The notes beneath the pieces were generated by a model that searched no databases, was not told the origin of the DNA, and saw only the letters and a list, made by a program, of their open reading frames with translations. Positions 57,894 through 64,000 of a DNA stretch of 64,000 nt are shown one piece after another; position 1 is the first letter of the stretch, and every line of letters starts with the position of its first letter. The stretch comes from Edaphochlamys debaryana. Its lineage: Eukaryota > Chlorophyta > Chlorophyceae > Chlamydomonadales. The stretch covers positions 62,001-126,000 of the forward strand of contig JAEHOE010000187.1 of NCBI GenBank assembly GCA_016858145.1, read 5' to 3'. The translations under genes and the position numbers were made by a program.

Positions 57894-59288
57894 GGAGAGC
57901 AGCTAGGCGTGGAGGTGCGTGCGCTTGAGGAGTGGGGAGCAGGGGCCCATAGTGCGCAGGGATCGAGAAAAGTGTTTGGGTTTGGGGGATTGATGAAGCA
58001 ATTCAAGCGTTGAGGACCATGATGGCATGGGGGTAGGTGGACTGCCTGTGTGCCGCAATCCAAGGGGACTTGGGCAGGGGCCCTTAGAGCCGGGCCGGAG
58101 TTGATCAGAACTGCAAAGAGGGGGCTCTGGCTGGCCGTGCTGCTCGCTGGCTGCTCGTGGGACGGGGCGTGTGAGGTTCGAGTGACACAGGAGTCAGCCT
58201 TACTGCAAATCAGGGGCGCAGCGGGTCTTCGGTGAAGGGGCTGAGCATTTGGGTGGGGCAGGTGTATGGCATGAAGGGAAGCGGTTTACAGGGTGGAATG
58301 GGGCGGTGAGGGGAAAGAGGCTATTGAGTAACGGGAGGACGAAGCATTGCTAATGGATAGAGGGGCCCGTGAATCACGTGTTAGGAGCACATGTATGTAA
58401 ATCTTCATTTCCCTCCAAGGGCTAGATCACACGAGACGCTTTCCCGTCTCTGGTGTAAGCAAACGGCTCTCAGCTCACACGGGTCAGGCGCTCAGCAGGC
58501 CATAACCACTGAGGAGCACTCCTCAGAACTGTCCATCCATTCCCGCAGCCCTAGCTCAGCGTGACACTCGTGCTTGGCAATCTGGTTCGTCCCAGCCTCC
58601 CACCCCAGCCTTGCAGTTGTCTGTGGCTGTGGGCGCTCGGGGCCATGTGGTGCGCAGGCGGCCAGAGCGCAGGCCGCCGGTGCAAAAGGGTTTACTCGGT
58701 CGGGCGTAGCCCCGAGTTTCTCCACGGTCGAGCACGAGCCACCGCTGCCAATGCGTAAGCGTCAGAAGAAGGTCCACGCTTAATGGCAGGGGGTCCACAG
58801 ACCCGACACCGCGCGCTCTGCTCCGTCCTTACATGCCTTCCAGGCCAGGCCGCATCTCGTGGTCCATTGATTCCACCAACCTAGGGAGCCCAACGGTCGT
58901 GCGATGCTCTTGCAATGCCATCTCCCCACGACTCCGCATGTCCATGCCAGGTCTGCAAATGGCATCCGCGCACTCGCTCGCCTCTCGTGCGCCATCGCAC
59001 GCCAACAGCCGCATCAACCTAACTAAGCTTGAAGCACCTAACCCACATCCCTTGCTCCCAAACCTGTGCAGTAGTCCTGCCCGTGTGCCCCAGCCCCTCA
59101 CGTCCCCGCACCAGCTCCCATGCAGTCTTGCCCCCACCTGGCCCCACCACCTGGCCCGTCGCTGCGCTATGCGGTGAGCCGACCTTCCTCAGGACCCGCC
59201 CCCGCTCCAAGAGCATGTCACCGACACCCACACCGTGCCATCAACCGCAACCGCACACTGCCCACCCCGGACCCCCAGGTCGATGCCC
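57894..59288. other. Spacer between inverted ankyrin-like copies
   Basis: The two copies face each other tail to tail across about 1.4 kb. The spacer has no recognisable gene. TGTAA occurs at 58396-58400 and GTGTAAGC near 58451. It does not look self-complementary, so the inverted arms are only the genes themselves. Confidence 0.45.
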
Positions 59289-60617
59289 TCAGCGCTGGTC
59301 ACCACCGCCGCGCCCAGCTCGGCCCCCGCGCTCCCGGCTCTGCGCCTCTGCGTCCACCAACCCCCGGACCCAGCTCAGCACCCCCTGCTGCCCCGCGCTC
59401 CCCGCCACCCGCAGCAGCTCCTCCAGCGGGAGCCCGTGGCCCGCCCCCTGCAGCGCCTGCAGCGCCCCCAGGTGCCCCGCGCTGGCAGCGGCCGCGGCCG
59501 CCGTCGCCACGGTTAGCGAGCCGACGGGGGGCCGCCAGCCCTGCGCCAGCAGCCACTGCAGGACGCCCAGGCGGCCCGCCGCGACAGCGGAGGCAAAGTC
59601 CGTGCCGTCGGTCCGCGGGGGGCAGCCCTGCGCGTGCAGCCACTCCAGGCGCTCGAGGGCGGGGTTGGCGGGGGAGGGGGAGGGGGAGGCGGGGAGGGCG
59701 ACGGAGCAGGCCGCCACATAGCACGCCGAGTCGAGCTCAGCCCCCTGGGTCAGCAGCCACTCGGCCTTGGCCTGCCAGCCGGGACCGGAGCTGTTGATGA
59801 CCAGGCGTAGGGCGCCGGACAGCTCGGCGGTCCGTTGCTGGGGGTCGAGGTCTCCGAGGACCTCTGGGTAGCCGTGCCGCCGGGCGGTCTCCAGGTCGCA
59901 GCCCTCCAGGGCCGCGCGCCACAGCGCCGGCTTGGGCTTGCCGTCGTCCCCCGCCTCCTCCAGCAGCCAGTCCGCGAGCTCCGCGTGGCCTCCCCGCAGG
60001 GCCTCCTGGGCGGCTTGGATGAGCAGGGCCGGTGAGCAGGGCCGGGGAGCGGCGCAGCTCGGGGCTGGACTCGAGGCACCACTCGCAGACCCGCCTGCGG
60101 CCGTGCCGGGCAGAAGTCCACAGGAGCCCCCACCACCACACCCCGCCGCCCTGCAGTCGCCCTGGCTGCGTGAGCCAGACGCACACGTCTAGCGCATCGG
60201 CGCGAGCTGCGGCCTCCAGGTGGCCTTGCTGGGGCTTGAGGCCCGTTTCGGCGAGCGCGATCTCCAGGTTGCGGATGACCCGCTGGAGGCAACCAGGCGC
60301 GCGAGCTGGGCCTTCTGGGCTGGTGAGAGGCTCTTCGCTAGGCCCTCAGGACCAGCCCAGTGCTCCTCGAAGGCCCAGGTCGGGGTGCGCTGCGACAGGA
60401 GCACCTCGGCATTCCGGCCGAAGACCTCGGCAAAGACTGAGTTGACGGAGCGCAAGCACGCGATTTCGCTGACACTCATGTCAGCAGCAACATGCTGCAG
60501 AAGCAATGGAATGCAGATTGCTGAACAGTCGCAGGTTTGGGCCGCGCCCGCTTCCGACGATGCCGACGGGGAGGAGCGCTCCGCGCCTTCCGCAGCGCCA
60601 AGTTCGGTGACCTCCAT
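59289..60617 (-). pseudogene. Broken inverted copy of the ankyrin-like gene at 56.6 kb
   Basis: It opens MEVTELGAAEGAERSS and follows the intact copy closely (RSVNSVFAEVFG, RTPTWAFEEHWAGP). One G is missing from a G-run at about 60279-60281, which shifts the frame after LVASSG and leads to a stop at 60189-60191. A 13-base tandem duplication at 60021-60046 (unit GAGCAGGGCCGGT on the plus strand) then shifts it back: -1 and +13 total +12, so the frame from about 60020 to the stop at 59289 is the original one. The C-terminal part is fully open and ends with a different tail, VDAEAQSRERGG. Roughly 80 codons in the middle are read out of frame. An intron spanning both lesions is conceivable, but no good splice sites were seen. 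Confidence 0.75.
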
Positions 60618-60844
60618 AGCCTAAGAATGCGTTGAGTCGAAGGTTGAGTATGTGTGAAGCAGCGATTACAGTGGCGAGGGATCGCAACCCACTCGCAATG
60701 GCCTGATTGTGCCAGACCGCACACTGCATGCCCCGATATCGTTCGGGAGCTGCCGATGGATAGCCAGGAATGCCAGAGTGTCAGAGTCGCAGGACAGGCC
60801 GAACACCAACAACGCCAGGGCACAGCGTGCCAAAACACAACGCA

Positions 60845-61450
60845 CTAGAGCGGCCCGCGATACACCACCTCGCCCTCCGCGGAAGCCGCCAGAAAAGGAT
60901 GCACAACAGACACACGGTCCCACTGGGGGGGAGGAAGCTGCAGGGCAGCAAAGCCCCGAAGGCGGGCCCAAAAATCAGCGACAGCAAGAGCAGATACGCG
61001 GGCAAGGACCCCCGCAGAGACAACAGGAGCACGAACCCCATGAAGGACAGGCCGTGACGCAAACAGGGACCGCCGCCCACACTCCATAGCGGACACGGCA
61101 GCAAGCACAACAACATCCCAAACCACGGACGACAGCCCAGGGGGGCAGGCGGCAAGCCACAACTGAAAGGGAGTAACTGGAGCCCCAACAGTCGCCGAGA
61201 GGACAGAGACGACACCATGCGCGACAGGGCAGCCCCAAAAGTGATGCCAGCGGGCAGAGCCCCTCCCCGAGGGATCGACCATGGGGGCGCCACACGCACA
61301 CACAGGCGGGACCAGTGCGCGCGCATGCAAGGGGAACGCGGGGAAGCCATCGAGGGCCAGCCGCCAGAGGGCTTCCTTGTGACAGTTGTCCCACTTGAGC
61401 GCCCAGAGACGAGACAGAGTAGACTGGAGGGTGGCGAGGGCGAGGGCCAC
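60845..61450 (-). mobile_element. Probable 3' remnant of a non-LTR retrotransposon (zf-RVT-like)
   Basis: An open minus-strand frame ends at 60845 and reads LWALKWDNCHKEALWRLALD, then PPVCACG, then RWHHFWGCPVAHGVVSVL. The order W-x-H-KE-LW-RL, a Cys-x-Cys and a His-His-x-x-x-Cys-Pro-x-Ala is the pattern of the zinc-binding segment found after the reverse transcriptase in many LINE-type elements. The frame continues upstream of 61450 with no recognisable reverse transcriptase, and there is no start codon in a credible context. No target-site duplications or poly(A)-like tail were identified. A 5'-truncated insertion is the simplest reading. A host gene exon of similar composition is the alternative. 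Confidence 0.5.
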
Positions 61451-62166
61451 CGGGGGAGTGAGGGCCGCCGGGGCGCCAAGGCCTGCAGGCGGGGGCGGGA
61501 GCAGCGCAAGGGAGGAGCAGAAGGCGACATGGCGGGCCCGCAGGGCAGCCCGGGCCGGGCCCAGCTGGAGGGACGTATGTGTGTTGCCCTGCGTCTAGTC
61601 TTGTAAGGTTGATGTCAGTGGGACCCGCCAGATCGAGCGCTAGATGGGCCCAGCCGCTGGCATGGGTCCGTCACACGCTCACACCCAGGGGAGTGCTTTG
61701 GACTGGCAGACACGGCTCCGCCTCGACGCGGGCCAGCAGAACTGGCCAACGTGTACGGAAGAGGATGAGGGTTGGGTGGCGTGAGGTGGGTTTTGGCCCA
61801 ACGGCGCTGAACCCGGCTTGGGGCCCTGGGCACGTGCCCTCAATAGGGTGCCCTAGCGCCAGTAGTGCCCCCACCCACCAGCACCAGCACCGCGCACCCG
61901 CCCGCAAGAGGGCAGTGCTGCCATACACTCTTCCGGAATGTCACTGACCCCCGGTTCAAGGCCGAGGCGCATAGAGACAGGACCAATCCCTCATCCACCT
62001 TGCCGTACATGAAATCCTGCTACCCTCCTTGCAGCCATGGCCCTTTGGTGCACCACGTCCCCTGGCGCAGACTTGCACCCCTCCCTAACACGCGCCAATG
62101 GCACCATACCCAGCGGAATCCCGGGCCTGCTAGGTCCGCTGTGCGTCTGTTGCTGCTGGCCCCTCG
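61451..62166. other. Unassigned stretch downstream of the leucine-rich gene
   Basis: It should contain the 3' UTR of the minus-strand gene to its right and possibly the eroded upstream part of the retroelement remnant. No clear coding sequence is seen. Confidence 0.4.
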
Positions 62167-64000
62167 CTACGCACGGAGCCTCCCCAGCATCCTCTCAGGC
62201 GCGAGGGCCTGCACCCCCTCCCACGCCCCCAGCAGGCACCGCACGCGCTCCAGCTCGCTCCCCGCGCCGCCTGCGCCTCTACGGCCTCCGCTGCCGCTGC
62301 CGCCCGCCGCTTCACCGCTGCCGGCCGCTCCACCGCCCCGGCCCTCCGCCTCGCCGTCCCACCACGCCTGCAGCACCTGGGGCGACACAGGGCCGTGGGA
62401 TGGAGGACAGTTTCAAACTAGCAAATGACGGGCGTCAAAGCTGTGCTGGTAGATCCCTAGCCCTCTACAGCTCCCAGGCCGTATCCTGCACTGCACCTCT
62501 GCAGGTTCCGAGCAACCCGGCCTCCATTTCTCCACCGCCTCCACTCTGCTAAACTCAGCCGCCCCCCCCCCCCGACCGCACCTCGGCGACTGTGTAGTCC
62601 CATGAGTAGCGAAGCACACGGACCTCCAACATGCCCGGCCCAAACGCGGCCCCGAGCCGCTGTGCAGCTGCCGCCACCGCCTCGGCTGAGGTGCAGCGCA
62701 GGACGACCGCCTGTTCGGTATGCAGCAGGGTGTAGCAGGGCGGGAAGAAGGGGTCGGTGCCCTCCCCCGCCTCGGTCCGCACCCGCCGCAGCCAGGCGTC
62801 CAGCGCCTCGGGTGCCTCCGACAGGCCCCGCAGCAGAGGCCCACGGAGCACCAGCCAGCGGCTGCGGTGCTCGCTGGGGAACGCCACCGCCTGCCGTACC
62901 GCCCGCTCCACAACAGCAGAGGCAGTCAGCGCTTTCGCCGGCGGTGCCAAGACAGCGCCGCCCGTGCTCCCAGCGGCGGCCGCGGGCGCGCGGGCGCCCC
63001 TCAGCCGGAGGCTGCTCGTGCCTCCCCAGCTCCCCACTTCCCACAACAGCTGCTCAGGTATGCCGTACAGCCGCATCACGGAGAGGCAGGCCTCGATATC
63101 CCCCCCGCTGTGCAGGCTTCGCACGTTCACCCGGTCGCAGCACGCCAGGAACTCCGCAGCGGGGTCGGGGGTGGGGGTGGGGCCGGCGGCGGCCGGCGTG
63201 GGGCTCACACTCAGGTTCGCCACCGTGAGCAGGCCCAGCCGCCGCCCCAACGCACGACTGGGCAGTAGGTATGTCGCAAGGGCGACAGATAGCTCCCGGC
63301 TAGGAATCAGTTCTCCACACACCTCCACCGACTCCAGTACGCCTCCACTTAGTGTAAAGTCGAACTGTATGATGTAGGGGCCTTTGACGGGGCCCACGCT
63401 CAGGCGCTGCACCGTGGGCGGCAGCGCGTCCAGGAACCCGGCCAGCTGCGCGTGCGTGAAGGCGTCCTCACCGTCCGCCCTCAGCACCAGCTCCCTGAGC
63501 GCCCTAAAGCCCGCCGGCATGGAGGGCGGGAGCCGCAGGGCCTGGAGCCGGTCCTGCCCCTGCGGGTCGAGGTTGACCTCGAGCCGCGTCAGCTGCGCCG
63601 CGAGGCCCTCCGGTATGAGGGGCAGGTAGCCCCAATCGGCCACCGTCAGGCTGGTCAGGTTGGGCAGCAGGGACAGCGCCGAAGCGACCATGGCCCTCGG
63701 GAGGATGTCGGCGGGCGCCTTGACGAGCAGCGTCAGTTGGGTCAGCTCGGGCATGCGGGGGACGAGCCCGATCAGGGTGTCTGTGGTCAAGGAGGAGTCT
63801 GCTTCCATGCAGCGCACCACCAGCTCCCGGATGCGGCGGCAGGCCTCCGCGGGCACTCTGGCGAAGGGCGCCGTCAGCATCCCTTCGTCGAACGAGCTCA
63901 GCTCCAGCTTGGTGCACTTGGGCCAGCGGTCGAGCCAGGAGCCATGGAGAGCTATGAAGTGCAAGGTCCCCGGCTCAAGGTTATAAATGCGGATCTCGAT
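62167..64000 (-). CDS. Leucine-rich protein of unknown function (5' end beyond the window)
   Basis: Two exons seen, 64000-62582 and 62376-62167, joined in phase 0; at least 542 residues, open at the window edge with no start visible. The N-terminal half has irregular leucine-rich segments typical of F-box/LRR proteins: CTKLELSSFDEG, RIRELVVRCMEAD, MPELTQLTLLVKAP, LPNLTSLTVADWGYLPLIP, AAQLTRLEVNLDP, FRALRELVLRADG and TVQRLSVGPVKG. The C-terminal half has no repeat but shows an ordered-looking region (RWLVLRGPLLRGLSEAPEAL, YTLLHTEQAVVLRC) and a Gly-rich stretch in the last exon. A role in protein interaction is plausible; nothing more specific can be said. Confidence 0.68.

Larger units (their letters stand above)
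56589..60617. repeat. Inverted gene duplication
   Basis: The left arm is 56589-57893 (plus) and the right arm 60617-59289 (minus), homologous over the whole coding length in opposite orientation with a 1.4-kb spacer. The similarity outside the coding region is not evident. Confidence 0.8.

Noticed and set aside
58160..58200. GGTTCGAG resembling a tRNA B box
   Set aside because: No matching A box or cloverleaf could be formed around it.
60781..61530. An overlapping minus-strand frame rich in Leu/Pro/Ser, resembling a membrane protein
   Set aside because: It is the shifted frame of the retroelement-like frame at 60845-61450, which has the ordered Cys/His motif.

Overview
The window looks like nuclear DNA of a GC-rich green alga (Chlorophyta). 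The evidence is dense, short spliceosomal introns (mostly GT...CAG with C-rich tracts), a TGTAA polyadenylation signal, eukaryotic eIF3 and exosome subunits, plastid-type targeting and iron-sulphur proteins, and long Ala/Pro/Gly-rich tails. The lineage below phylum cannot be fixed from the sequence. All gene models below were spliced by hand from frame, phase and homology; open frames on the opposite strand of GC-rich exons were treated as shadows.

Layout. (1) 1-2.9 kb: nothing recognisable. (2) 2.9-19.8 kb, plus strand: two tandem paralogous CDKL-type (CMGC) protein kinases, each with a tail of well over 1,000 residues. They share patches of near-identity that run through introns. (3) 19.8-22.5 kb: intergenic, with a striking cluster of GTGCGG/CCGCAC motifs. 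(4) 22.6-26.8 kb, plus: an mTERF-like organelle protein. (5) 28.1-32.2 kb, minus: a plastid NFU iron-sulphur scaffold fused to a GRXS16-like GIY-YIG domain, divergent from (6) 32.9-34.6 kb, plus: exosome subunit MTR3. (7) 35.4-40.4 kb, minus: a tandem duplicate pair of F-box-like/ankyrin-like genes, the left copy broken and the right copy intact. (8) 41.4-45.8 kb, minus: a multidomain protein with a four-helix (MLKL/HeLo-like) region, EF-hands and two p25-alpha (TPPP) domains, divergent from (9) 46.4-51.7 kb, plus: eIF3 subunit L. (10) 52.9-54.7 kb, plus: a degenerate metallophosphatase-like protein. (11) 56.6-60.6 kb: a second F-box-like/ankyrin-like pair arranged tail to tail, one intact and one broken. 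(12) 60.8-61.5 kb, minus: a probable non-LTR retroelement tail. (13) 62.2-64.0 kb, minus: a leucine-rich protein that runs off the window edge.

The genes do not form one pathway. Housekeeping functions (translation initiation, RNA exosome, organelle gene expression, plastid Fe-S assembly) are interspersed with lineage-expanded families. Two themes recur: local duplication followed by decay or gene conversion (kinases, both ankyrin-like pairs), and unusual domain combinations (GIY-YIG with NFU; four-helix bundle with EF-hands and p25-alpha). The CDKL kinases and the p25-alpha protein both belong to families linked to microtubules and cilia, which may or may not be meaningful.
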